From Hellea sp964576765 (GTDB lineage Bacteria; Pseudomonadota; Alphaproteobacteria; Caulobacterales; Maricaulaceae), in assembly GCA_964576765.1 (NCBI GenBank), contig CAZNWH010000043.1, positions 1-18,251 on the forward strand: a stretch of 18,251 nucleotides of DNA, read 5' to 3'. The notes beneath the pieces were generated by a model. It was not told the DNA's origin. It did not search any database and worked only from the letters and a program-made list of their open reading frames with translations. Position 1 is the first letter of the stretch. Every line of letters begins with the position of its first letter. The position numbers and the translations under genes are program-made. This document shows positions 1 to 6,572 of this stretch, in pieces.

Positions 1-131
1 GTCTGACCTGAAACACTCGGGTGATAACGACCATTTATGTAACTTCGCTGTAAATCCAGCACTGAGTTGGCATTATATTTACCGGGGAGGTCAAAGCCTA
101 TAGCGGCCTCCGTTAAGGGACTAGATTTCAT
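1..131 (-). CDS. Unidentified protein, N-terminal fragment cut by window edge
   Basis: An ATG at 131-129 opens a reading frame that stays open for 43 codons to the left edge; the protein begins MKSSPLTEAAIGFDLPGKY. A good Shine-Dalgarno sequence, GGAG, sits seven bases upstream of the ATG, which is the main reason to believe the frame. There is no signal peptide or membrane segment in the visible part. I do not recognise the family, and no motif is complete enough to suggest a function. It points the same way as the MFS transporter but is separated from that gene by about 250 bp, with its own possible promoter in between. Confidence 0.5.
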   Translation of the reverse strand, partial: MKSSPLTEAAIGFDLPGKYNANSVLDLQRSYINGRYHPSVSGQ

Positions 132-169
132 GTTTAAACTCCAGATACCAGTATATTAGCTGCGCCAAT

Positions 170-205
170 TTTATCGCGTTATAACAGAAGCAACCAATAA
201 CGCGA
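170..205 (-). promoter_or_regulatory. Inverted repeat over a putative promoter of the left-edge gene
   Basis: A 9-bp inverted repeat, TCGCGTTAT at 174-182 and ATAACGCGA at 197-205, is separated by 14 bp. On the minus strand a weak promoter can be read through it: TTGGTT (197-192), 16 bp, then GATAAA (175-170), which would start transcription about 30 bases before the ATG at 131. The placement fits an operator that blocks RNA polymerase. The repeat is seen directly; its promoter and operator roles are inference, because both hexamers match the consensus poorly. Confidence 0.35.
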
Positions 206-290
206 ATGGACTCAATCTCGGTCCATTTGACACAACCGAGGATGCCGTCATTCGGTTTCTCTGCACAAGCTGTCGGTCATGAGTCGTGGC

Positions 291-311
291 CTTTGATAGA
301 AAAAATCAAAG
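291..311. repeat. Short hairpin downstream of the MFS gene
   Basis: CTTTGAT (291-297) and ATCAAAG (305-311) form a 7-bp stem with a 7-base A-rich loop, about 70 bp past the MFS stop codon. No T-run follows the stem on either strand, so it is not a standard intrinsic terminator, although it could slow or end transcription or protect the transcript end. Apart from this and the inverted repeat at 170-205, I see nothing convincing in the 249 bp between the two genes. Confidence 0.25.
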
Positions 312-380
312 TCAAAATTCTTAGTCTACGCTAGGTGAAACCCTGACCCCAATTAGTTCGGTGATTACGCCTGACAAAGG

Positions 381-1634
381 TTAAGGCATAGTCTCACTAA
401 AATTACGATACCTTCCCAAAAACAATAGCAAAGTTGCACCGATAAGAAAGCCTCCAGCCGCAAACATCAATGCATTATTATAGTCAAGTGTTTCTCCCTT
501 AAGTATGTTAAAGAGGAGCGGGGCTGTACCAGAGCCAAGTCCAAAAGCTGCGTAAACGAAGCCGTATATTCGACCATAAGCCTTCATACCAAGATAGCGA
601 GAGACTAAAAATGCCATCATATCTAACTCTACGCCTGCAGCTATACCCACTAGGACTAGGGCAAAAGCATTTAACCCTACACCCATATTTCCCATCAAAA
701 TGAAACAGCCCAATATGGGAATTGTTATGAATATAAACGCCACTAAGGGCGCCCAAATCCTGTCGACTAAAAAACCGCCGACTAGACGTCCCACAATCAC
801 TGAGAGGCCTATAACTCCAATACCAATAGTTCGGCTGGCAGCATCTTTAGGCGTGTACCCTTTATCGAGCAAAATGTTAAAACCATTTGCGATAATTCCT
901 GAAACGGCTGCTCCAATGATCAAGAAAGCAAGTAAGATAATCCAAAATCGATAATCTCGTACAGATTGGGCAAAAGATAGCCCCGGTAATTCAATACTAT
1001 CCGTCACGGAGGCAAGCGCAGCTTCTTCCTTATCATCACGGAACATAAAATAAGCCAATGGAAGAGATATCAGTAAAGGCATAGCCGCGATACCCAAATA
1101 AGCAACACGCCACCCAAACCCATCAATAAGACCTTGAATCAGCGGAGGGGCAATAAATCCGTATAGTCCGGTTCCAGTTAAGGCGATACCTAAGGCTAAA
1201 CCACGTGATGAGTTAAAGTTATTAACAATCGCTTTTGACCATGTGATGGGTAACGTCCCAGACGAAAACAAGGCTAATAGAAAGAAAATTCCATAGAGAG
1301 AAAGTGGACTTGGATTCATTAAGGCAAAACATGCGGTACCTAACCCCAATAAGATAATAGATGGCAATAATACCCGCCTCGCGCCATATTTATCGGTCAG
1401 CTTGCCTGCTATTGGCGCGCCGAATAACACCCCCATCGTCATGGCTAAAAATCCAGCCTGAATTGTCTCTCTGCTCCAACCAAACTCTTTACCGAGTTCA
1501 GGACCGATCACAATAAGCGCCCAGTAAGGAAGCGGACTTAAACACAGCGCAATACCAACCAAGGATGACAACACAATAGGCCACCCCTTTACCCATTCGG
1601 AAGCAACATGATTACTTTGCGATATCTCAGTCAT
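381..1634 (-). CDS. Major facilitator superfamily transporter
   Basis: This 417-residue protein has the length and pattern of a 12-helix MFS permease of the inner membrane. The loop between helices 2 and 3 carries the family signature in the form GKLTDKYGARRVL (residues about 77-89). A charged central loop near residues 197-215 separates the two six-helix halves. A hydrophilic N-terminus with W-K-G-W-P precedes helix 1, as in many monocarboxylate or oxalate/formate-type MFS members. The substrate cannot be read from sequence; an organic anion is a reasonable guess. The gene is divergent from the amine oxidase relic across about 73 bp. A possible -10 element, TACAAT (minus strand, 1654-1649), lies upstream without a clear -35. 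The family call is secure and the substrate is not. Confidence 0.9.
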   Translation of the reverse strand: MTEISQSNHVASEWVKGWPIVLSSLVGIALCLSPLPYWALIVIGPELGKEFGWSRETIQAGFLAMTMGVLFGAPIAGKLTDKYGARRVLLPSIILLGLGTACFALMNPSPLSLYGIFFLLALFSSGTLPITWSKAIVNNFNSSRGLALGIALTGTGLYGFIAPPLIQGLIDGFGWRVAYLGIAAMPLLISLPLAYFMFRDDKEEAALASVTDSIELPGLSFAQSVRDYRFWIILLAFLIIGAAVSGIIANGFNILLDKGYTPKDAASRTIGIGVIGLSVIVGRLVGGFLVDRIWAPLVAFIFITIPILGCFILMGNMGVGLNAFALVLVGIAAGVELDMMAFLVSRYLGMKAYGRIYGFVYAAFGLGSGTAPLLFNILKGETLDYNNALMFAAGGFLIGATLLLFLGRYRNFSETMP

Positions 1635-1707
1635 ACCTATCCCGACTTATTGTATCTTTAGTCTATCATATGACCATGATGGAGAGTTAGCGAGGGGATT
1701 TTGACCT

Positions 1708-1981
1708 ATGACAATTAAAACTTACAGGCGCGCTGTTTTAGCTGGATTAATTATGACGACAGCAGCAGCCCTCCCAGCTTGCCAATACTCAGTCAAAAGT
1801 TTGATGCAAAAGTTCTTATTCTAGGAACGGGTCACTCAACTCTTCATGCAGCGCGTCTCTTAACTTCGGGGAATAAAGACGTCTTGTATTTGCAGGCAAG
1901 CACATGTCGTATTTACACACTGGAATGGAAAGCGCGATGGAATCTGCTGAAAACGCCGCCTATAGCTTGCTGGAAATGTAA
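1708..1981 (+). pseudogene. Remnant of a Tat-exported flavin amine oxidase
   Basis: Three pieces of one protein lie in three frames. From the ATG at 1708 comes a twin-arginine-type leader, MTIKTYRRAVLAGL, followed by an alanine-rich segment ending LPAC; the frame stops at 1822-1824. In the next frame FDAKVLILGTGHSTLHAARL, then LLTSG and DVLYLQAS, match the start of FAD-dependent amine oxidases, whose usual form is VxVIGAGxSGLxAAxxL followed by VxVLEA. In the third frame (1904-1981) SYLHTGMESAMESAENAAYS, then LLEM and a stop, resembles the C-terminal helix of the same enzymes (GxMEGAxxSGExAA). The relic is about 270 bp, whereas an intact gene is about 1.3-1.5 kb, so the middle is deleted and there are at least two frame changes. 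The glycine motif is also eroded. The family assignment rests on motif memory. Confidence 0.6.
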
Positions 1982-2002
1982 TTACAGCATAAACTGATTT
2001 CC

Positions 2003-2722
2003 ATGACGATACTACGCGGACATTTAGCCGAAATGGCAGCTGGGCACAACTCCCCTGAACTTAGTCACTTATTTGACGAAGGCCGTGAACGTCATTTTGC
2101 GGCGGGAGAAAACTTAATGACTGAAGGTGAAACTACAGATTATTTTTTCGACTTACTTGACGGGACAGTCGCTTTGGCGCGTAATGGGCGCGATGGAAGA
2201 CGTCAAATTCTCTCATTTCTCGGGGCCAGACAGTTTTTGGGCGCAGCATCAACCGAGCGTTATCCAAACCTAGCAACAGCTCTCACCCCGGTTGACGCGA
2301 TATGTTATTCTCGCCCCGCTTTAGAAAAAGCTTTAAACTCAACCCCCGAATTTGCCTCTCAGTTTCGCATAGTCCTTACCCGCATTCTCGAATCCGCCCA
2401 TGATCACGTTTACACAATCGGCCAACGTTCTGCGATTGAACGTGTCGCCTCCTTCCTCCTTTATTTGCGCGCAAACCAAGCTAGATTTTCGTCAACGGGT
2501 CCAAAAGAAAAGTCAGAACATATTGATCTACCTATGACACGGCTTGATATTGCCGACTTTCTTGGCCTAACCATCGAAACCGTTAGCCGTGCTTTTTCAG
2601 CTTTAAAAAAAGCAGAAATCATAGGTTTCACAGACTCGCACTCTTGCGAAATTCTCAATATAGAGAAAATCCGAGACCTCGGGGGGCGTGAAGATTTCAC
2701 AACGCACCGAGGTAGAGCCTAA
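2003..2722 (+). CDS. Crp/FNR-family transcriptional regulator (FixK/DNR-like, no Fe-S cysteines)
   Basis: This 239-residue protein has an N-terminal cyclic-nucleotide-binding-like beta barrel (residues about 20-120), a long dimerisation helix (about 120-155) and a C-terminal winged helix (about 160-225). The recognition helix reads TIETVSRAFSALKK (residues 190-203). It carries the E-x-x-S-R pattern (E192, S195, R196) that FNR-type proteins use to read TTGA half-sites. The N-terminal cysteine cluster of oxygen-sensing FNR is absent: the only cysteines I see are C101 and one near the C-terminus. It is therefore probably not an Fe-S oxygen sensor. There is no Shine-Dalgarno before ATG 2003; a weak promoter (TTGCTG 1967-1972, 17 bp, TAAACT 1990-1995) would give an almost leaderless message. 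An alternative start is ATG 2033. A matching palindrome lies just downstream at 2734-2747. Confidence 0.88.
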   Translation: MTILRGHLAEMAAGHNSPELSHLFDEGRERHFAAGENLMTEGETTDYFFDLLDGTVALARNGRDGRRQILSFLGARQFLGAASTERYPNLATALTPVDAICYSRPALEKALNSTPEFASQFRIVLTRILESAHDHVYTIGQRSAIERVASFLLYLRANQARFSSTGPKEKSEHIDLPMTRLDIADFLGLTIETVSRAFSALKKAEIIGFTDSHSCEILNIEKIRDLGGREDFTTHRGRA

Positions 2723-2733
2723 ATTCAATATCC

Positions 2734-2747
2734 TTGAGAATTCTCAA
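2734..2747. promoter_or_regulatory. FNR/FixK-type operator palindrome
   Basis: TTGAGAATTCTCAA is a perfect 14-bp palindrome with the TTGA-N6-TCAA layout of FNR/FixK boxes (consensus TTGAT-N4-ATCAA). It lies 12 bp after the stop of an FNR-type regulator and about 50 bp before the start of the next gene. Centred at 2740.5, it would act as a class II activator site if transcription starts near 2782. If instead TATAAT at 2753-2758 is the -10 element, the box would cover the promoter and act as a repressor site. The sequence does not decide between these. Confidence 0.6.
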
Positions 2748-2797
2748 CCCTCTATAATTTTCATTTTGTATGGAACGTAAAAGCGTTGGAGACAAAG

Positions 2798-3292
2798 ATG
2801 ACGACCCCGAAAACATCAAGTGAACTCAAAGAACTGATGCCCGTTTTAGCGCGTCATGAAGGGGTATGGGAGGGTATATACCGTCACTACGATAAGGATG
2901 GAAACAAAACCGATGAACATAAATCTCGCTTAATTTGCCGCTTTCCAACAGATGGACCACATCTTTATCACCAAACAAATTATTATACGTGGGACGATGG
3001 ACGAACAGAAACCCGTGATTTCCCAGCACAGATTCGCGATGGACGCCTTTGGTGGGACAATGACTTCATCCAAGGTTGGGCGGCCGATATGGAGCTTGAC
3101 ACAAATGGACGCTCAACGGTCTTAAATTGGACGCGCACAGGGGATCCTGATTTATATCTTTATGAAATGATCCAGATTTCAGATTGCGGAACCAAACGTG
3201 CGCGCACTTGGCATTGGTTTAAAAATGATGAATTATTTTCGCGCACATTAGTTGATGAGCGTAAAGTGAGTGATGATTGGACAGGTTTGTAA
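2798..3292 (+). CDS. DUF3598/lipocalin-like protein of unknown function
   Basis: I place the start at ATG 2798 because GGAGA (2788-2792) stands at the right distance, giving 164 residues; a TTG at 2786 would add four. The protein is soluble, with no signal peptide. It is rich in aromatic and charged strand-forming stretches: HEGVWEGIYRHYDKDGN near the N-terminus, then HQTNYYTWDDGRTE, GRLWWDN and RARTWHWFKNDELFSRTLVD. These resemble DUF3598 proteins, which belong to the lipocalin/calycin-like beta-barrel group; such proteins often bind small hydrophobic ligands. Known biochemistry is scant and no catalytic residue can be named. It follows the Crp/FNR gene on the same strand, with the FNR-type palindrome in its upstream region, so control by that regulator is likely. 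The family call is from memory of the motifs. Confidence 0.7.
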   Translation: MTTPKTSSELKELMPVLARHEGVWEGIYRHYDKDGNKTDEHKSRLICRFPTDGPHLYHQTNYYTWDDGRTETRDFPAQIRDGRLWWDNDFIQGWAADMELDTNGRSTVLNWTRTGDPDLYLYEMIQISDCGTKRARTWHWFKNDELFSRTLVDERKVSDDWTGL

Positions 3293-3372
3293 TTTCATAA
3301 CAAGTAAGTAACGAATCATACGCCGGTATGTTATCAAGCTGAACATCTAAATGAGAGGATACTTCACACTCG

Positions 3373-3392
3373 TACCCCTCGTATAGGGGGTA
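3373..3392. terminator. Possible bidirectional terminator hairpin
   Basis: TACCCC (3373-3378) pairs with GGGGTA (3387-3392), giving a GC-rich 6-bp stem, in the 124-bp gap between two convergent genes. The position is right for a shared terminator, but no clear T-run follows on either strand, so an intrinsic terminator is only a weak call. Confidence 0.3.
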
Positions 3393-3416
3393 TAATAGCA
3401 GTAGGTATTTACTAAA

Positions 3417-3890
3417 CTATCGGCGCCAATCACCAGATTTACCACCTAGTTTTTGAGTGAGCATGATGTCCCCAATAATCATATGCTTATCGACCGCTTT
3501 TAGCATATCATAAATTGTCAAACAGGCGATAGACACGGCTGTGAGAGCCTCCATTTCAACACCGGTCTGACCTGCTGTTTTTGTTTCGGCATACACGGTT
3601 AAACCAGGCAAATTTTCGTCAGCCTCAATGCGGACATTGACTTTGGATAGTGGCAGTGGATGACATAGTGGAATGAGGTCACTTGTTTTTTTAGCGCCCA
3701 TAATGCCGGCAAGTTCAGCCACCGAAAATACGTCACCCTTTTTATTATCCTCCTGCTCTATCAAAGTCAGTGTCTTAGCCGCCATCTTCACCTGCCCTAT
3801 CGCGACAGCCTTGCGGTTTGTAACAGCTTTATTCGACACATCAACCATGGCAGCCCGGCCAGTTACGTCAAAATGGGTTAACTTGCTCAT
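3417..3890 (-). CDS. moaC: Cyclic pyranopterin monophosphate synthase MoaC
   Basis: MoaC acts with the radical-SAM enzyme MoaA to turn GTP into cyclic pyranopterin monophosphate, the first step of molybdenum cofactor synthesis in the cytoplasm. The 157-residue length is normal. The residues that line the active site in the E. coli enzyme are present, at the same numbers: K51, H77 in LIPLCHPL, E112 and E114 in GVEMEALTAVS, and D128 and K131 in YDMLKAVDK. The ATG overlaps the upstream moaB stop as TGATG, so it is translationally coupled and is the last gene of the operon. No moaA is present in the window, so MoaC's partner enzyme must be encoded elsewhere. Confidence 0.97.
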   Translation of the reverse strand: MSKLTHFDVTGRAAMVDVSNKAVTNRKAVAIGQVKMAAKTLTLIEQEDNKKGDVFSVAELAGIMGAKKTSDLIPLCHPLPLSKVNVRIEADENLPGLTVYAETKTAGQTGVEMEALTAVSIACLTIYDMLKAVDKHMIIGDIMLTQKLGGKSGDWRR

Positions 3891-4420
3891 CAGACTTCCC
3901 CAAAGCGCGGCATAAGATCAATCATATTGCAAGGTCTGTGGCGGCTATCCAGCTGAGCTGCAATCACTTTGTCCCAGCCATCTTTGACTGCCCCATTTGA
4001 GCCTGGTAAGCAAAATATAATTGTGCCTTGCGCGAGCCCGGCGCAGGCTCTGGATTGCAAAGTTGAAAGCCCAATGGTCTTGAAACTCTCCTGATGAAAC
4101 ACCACAGAAAAACCGTCTATTACCTTATCAAAGAGAGGCATCACAGCTTCCACCGTAATATCTCTGCCAGTAAGGCCCGTCCCGCCTGTCGATATTACGA
4201 CGTCAACTTTTGGATCATCCATCCAGTTTTGCAGCTGGGCTCTAACACCCTCAATCGTATCACGGACAATTTCTCGCCCCACAACTTTATGCCCCGCCTC
4301 TTCGATGCGCGATTGAAGTATGTCGCCTGATGTATCATCTGCGCGCGTACGTGTATCAGATACGGTTAGAACGGCGACAGTGACAGGTTTAAAATCTAGG
4401 TTTTCATCAATTCCCGGCAT
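3890..4420 (-). CDS. moaB: MoaB/MogA-type molybdopterin adenylyltransferase
   Basis: The protein belongs to the MoaB/MogA family, which binds molybdopterin and adenylylates it before molybdenum insertion by MoeA. The family core is clear: VAVLTVSDTR near the N-terminus, STGGTGLTGRDITVEA in the middle and LPGSNGAVKDGW toward the C-terminus. I choose ATG 4420-4418 (176 residues) because it overlaps the moaE stop as TGATG, the same junction used at moaB/moaC. An in-frame ATG at 4432 would add MEKL; neither start has a strong Shine-Dalgarno. Whether it is the active enzyme (MogA role) or an inactive MoaB-like relative, as is thought for E. coli MoaB, cannot be settled by eye. No mogA is seen in the window and moeA is adjacent, which favours an active role. 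Confidence 0.93.
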   Translation of the reverse strand: MPGIDENLDFKPVTVAVLTVSDTRTRADDTSGDILQSRIEEAGHKVVGREIVRDTIEGVRAQLQNWMDDPKVDVVISTGGTGLTGRDITVEAVMPLFDKVIDGFSVVFHQESFKTIGLSTLQSRACAGLAQGTIIFCLPGSNGAVKDGWDKVIAAQLDSRHRPCNMIDLMPRFGEV

Positions 4421-4875
4421 CAGCTTTTCCATCTTTTCTTATCGCTCATATCTTGAGTGCGCGGTTCAATCCAGTTTTGTTTCCCATCAATAGATTCAGA
4501 CTTCCAAAATGGCGCTTCTGATTTAAGGAAGTCCATTAAAAAATCGGCGGATTCAAAGGCGGCGCGGCGATGAGCGCTAGCTGTTGCCAGAAAAACAATA
4601 GGCTCATCAGCAGACATGACGCCCACTCGGTGGATTATTGTCCAGCCTATCAGCGGCCAACGCAATTCGGCTTTGTCAGTGATACGCTTTATTTCAGCCT
4701 CTGTAAATTTCGGATAATGTGATAATGTGAGAGATAGGTCTATCCCCTCACCTCTCACCAAGCCCGTAAACGCTACAATAGCCCCAGCGCCCGTCACGGC
4801 CTCACGAAAGGCTTTGTGAGCTTGCTCAGGGTCAAAAGGCTCAGGCGTGATATGAAGAAAGCGCGCGTTCATCAT
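4420..4875 (-). CDS. moaE: Molybdopterin synthase catalytic subunit MoaE
   Basis: MoaE is the large subunit of MPT synthase; it takes sulfur from the MoaD thiocarboxylate to build the dithiolene of molybdopterin. The 151-residue length fits. Seen motifs are GLVRGE (arginine near residue 41), LTLSHYPKFTE (family form LTLEHYPGMTE), HRVG, AHRRAAF and LKSEAPFWKSE. The last holds the two lysines (K118 and K125) equivalent to the essential pair of the E. coli enzyme. The start is ATGATG: ATG 4875 overlaps the moaD stop as ATGA and ATG 4872 as TGATG, so the first or second methionine is possible. The gene lies directly between its partner moaD and moaB. Confidence 0.96.
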   Translation of the reverse strand: MMNARFLHITPEPFDPEQAHKAFREAVTGAGAIVAFTGLVRGEGIDLSLTLSHYPKFTEAEIKRITDKAELRWPLIGWTIIHRVGVMSADEPIVFLATASAHRRAAFESADFLMDFLKSEAPFWKSESIDGKQNWIEPRTQDMSDKKRWKS

Positions 4876-5114
4876 CCCCCGCTCAATGGAGACATAAAAG
4901 CCACTTCATCGCTGTCAGTTATCATGACATTGGCGGTTATGATAGATTTGTTCACCGCAATACGGTTTCCGGGTTTGGCCAGCTCTTTTGCCAGCAATGG
5001 GTTTTGAGTCGATAACCAGACAATCAAGCTATCCGTATCCGCCACCCCCTTGGGGCAAGGGATTGAGATATTATCAGATGCATCGCTTAAACGACCAAAG
5101 AACAGGATATTCAT
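4872..5114 (-). CDS. moaD: Molybdopterin synthase sulfur carrier subunit MoaD
   Basis: MoaD is a ubiquitin-fold protein of about 80 residues whose C-terminal Gly-Gly is adenylylated and thiocarboxylated to carry sulfur to MoaE. This one starts MNILFFGRLSD and ends MSPLSGG, with the required terminal GG, and DEVAFMSPLSGG is the classic ending. I set the start at ATG 5114 because it overlaps the mocA stop as ATGA, giving 80 residues; a longer frame to 5132 would add MGRLRK but sits inside mocA without support. The activating enzyme MoeB is not in the window. Confidence 0.95.
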   Translation of the reverse strand: MNILFFGRLSDASDNISIPCPKGVADTDSLIVWLSTQNPLLAKELAKPGNRIAVNKSIITANVMITDSDEVAFMSPLSGG

Positions 5115-5686
5115 TTTGCGTAGTCTGCCCATTTAGCCAAGCTTTCTTGCGTATCAATATCTTGTGCCTGACAAGAGGAGAAGGATATTTTTTCAACATT
5201 ATCCATTTTGAACATTGCCTTGGCCCCGATTTTGGGATCGATCGCTGCCATTTCGCTAAACATAGACCGTTTTATCGCGATAGGTGGCATAAGATTATCT
5301 CCCAATTGGCTAATTGTTTTATTTGTCCCTGATATCAATATCTTCTCAAGATGTTCACCCGTTATAAATGGCATATCCCCGAGCAGAACAATAAGAGAGT
5401 CATATGACCCACTAATCGCCGTTTTAGCCGCTAGGGACAAAGAACTCCCTTGTCCCAATGAAGCCTTAATATTGTCGATGACACTACAATTAAAACTTTC
5501 AAATAAAGCGCGTCTGTGTACAGAATTTTCTGGCACGATACCATAACGAGATTTAAATGGCAGACCAGAGGCAGCTTCGATAACGTGTTGTAAAACAGGC
5601 TTTCCAGACAGATCTGCCATAAGTTTATCCTCATGCCCAAAGCGTTTGGACGACCCAGCGGCCAATATAAACAGAGCTGTGTTCAC
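5111..5686 (-). CDS. mocA: MocA/MobA-like molybdenum cofactor nucleotidyltransferase
   Basis: This 191-residue protein has the Rossmann-type nucleotidyltransferase fold. The nucleotide loop is LAAGSSKRFGHEDK (residues 8-21), followed by LSGKPVLQHV, and the metal-binding GDMPFI lies at about 103-108. The C-terminal part (MPPIAIKRSMFSEM...IGAKAMF) follows the MocA pattern. MocA attaches CMP to molybdopterin to give the cytosine dinucleotide cofactor of xanthine dehydrogenase-family enzymes, whereas MobA attaches GMP. Pairing with xdhC favours MocA. It begins with GTG (5686-5684), overlapping the xdhC stop as GTGA, and its own stop overlaps moaD. The CTP-versus-GTP choice is inferred from context and a partial motif. 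Confidence 0.85.
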   Translation of the reverse strand: MNTALFILAAGSSKRFGHEDKLMADLSGKPVLQHVIEAASGLPFKSRYGIVPENSVHRRALFESFNCSVIDNIKASLGQGSSLSLAAKTAISGSYDSLIVLLGDMPFITGEHLEKILISGTNKTISQLGDNLMPPIAIKRSMFSEMAAIDPKIGAKAMFKMDNVEKISFSSCQAQDIDTQESLAKWADYAK

Positions 5687-6531
5687 AATCGTCCCTTATC
5701 TTGGGCTACCTTAACAATTTCGGCAAGAGTAGAGAGGGCCAAGAGGTTGGCATCTCGCATCGACGGAATAAGGCCGATAGGGCCACGAATACGGTCAAAA
5801 TTCGTAGCTGTCAAACCTCTGTGGCTTAGCATCTCTTGGCGGCGCGCATGAGTGCGTACGCTTCCCATAGCCCCGATATAAAAAGCTTCACCCCTTAAGG
5901 CTTGCTCCAGCAGAGCCCCTTCCCAATCATGATCATGAAACATCAAGACAACCGCAGTCCATGGATCATCATTTACATCTGGCGGAGTACTAGGGTCAAT
6001 CAAATGATCTGTGCGCAGGTAATCAGTCATACCTGTTTCAGGCGATTGAACATGCACTTCAAATCCTGATTGAGCGGCCTGCTGGGCCAACGCATCCATT
6101 GCCGCGCCGCGTCCAGCAAGTCGGAGACGTAATTTGGGCATGTAACTCCATTTAAAATCCGTAATCTCTAAATAAGCCTCTCGCCGATTATCCAGTTGGT
6201 CTAAAGCCTGTCTAATATGGGCTTTATCCGGGTTTGGAATTATTAAGACTTCTATGGCTCCACCGCAGGGCAGATCAATATCTTTAAACGGGGATCCTTC
6301 TCCATATAAAAGCCTTGTTGGCTCTTTGACCGTTCGGGCTTGAAAAATAATATCAGCATCAACGCATCCATTCGATATATAGCCTGCGACCTCATCAGTC
6401 GCTACGGCCATAAGCGCGCCTTTTGCCCGCATCGACCCTCCGTGAATATCTGTCACGCATACAAGCGCAGTGTCTTCGCTGGATGTTACAGTAAACCTCA
6501 AAACATCAACCGCATGATGGAAACTCGTCAT
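5683..6531 (-). CDS. xdhC: XdhC/CoxI-family molybdenum cofactor maturation protein
   Basis: XdhC/CoxI proteins bind and protect the finished, sulfurated molybdenum cofactor and insert it into xanthine dehydrogenase or CO dehydrogenase-type hydroxylases. The 282-residue protein has the N-terminal XdhC domain (LVCVTDIHGGSMRAKGALMA, then GYISNGCVDADI and LPCGGAIEVLI). It also has a C-terminal Rossmann domain (RLAGRGAAMDALAQQA, then FYIGAMGSVRTHARR). The ATG 6531 has no strong Shine-Dalgarno. It is the first gene of the minus-strand Moco operon and is divergent from moeA with only 41 bp between the start codons. The target hydroxylase is not in the window. Confidence 0.9.
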   Translation of the reverse strand: MTSFHHAVDVLRFTVTSSEDTALVCVTDIHGGSMRAKGALMAVATDEVAGYISNGCVDADIIFQARTVKEPTRLLYGEGSPFKDIDLPCGGAIEVLIIPNPDKAHIRQALDQLDNRREAYLEITDFKWSYMPKLRLRLAGRGAAMDALAQQAAQSGFEVHVQSPETGMTDYLRTDHLIDPSTPPDVNDDPWTAVVLMFHDHDWEGALLEQALRGEAFYIGAMGSVRTHARRQEMLSHRGLTATNFDRIRGPIGLIPSMRDANLLALSTLAEIVKVAQDKGRL

Positions 6532-6572
6532 TCGGTCTTGGTAAAGCAGATATTCCGATATATCCAGTTGAT

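Noticed and set aside
132..380. Possible transposase relic between the left-edge gene and the MFS gene
   Set aside because: Translations of this stretch on the minus strand gave short frames with no recognisable transposase motif, and no terminal repeats or target duplication are visible.
1665..1680. ATCAT-N6-ATGAT inverted repeat upstream of the MFS gene
   Set aside because: The arms are only 5 bp long and A/T-rich, too short to call an operator without a second copy or conservation.
1701..1714. TTGACCTATGACAA, close to an FNR-type box
   Set aside because: One half-site has a mismatch (GACAA rather than GTCAA), and it lies over the start codon of a pseudogene; chance similarity is likely.
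1779..1997. A 72-codon frame that could be read as a small gene
   Set aside because: It begins at a TTG without a ribosome site, joins pieces that match an amine oxidase only in part, and its C-terminal half is in the wrong frame for the matching remnant. It is better explained as part of the pseudogene.
3317..3330. CATAC-GCCG-GTATG hairpin
   Set aside because: A 5-bp stem with no T-run after it; too weak for a terminator call.
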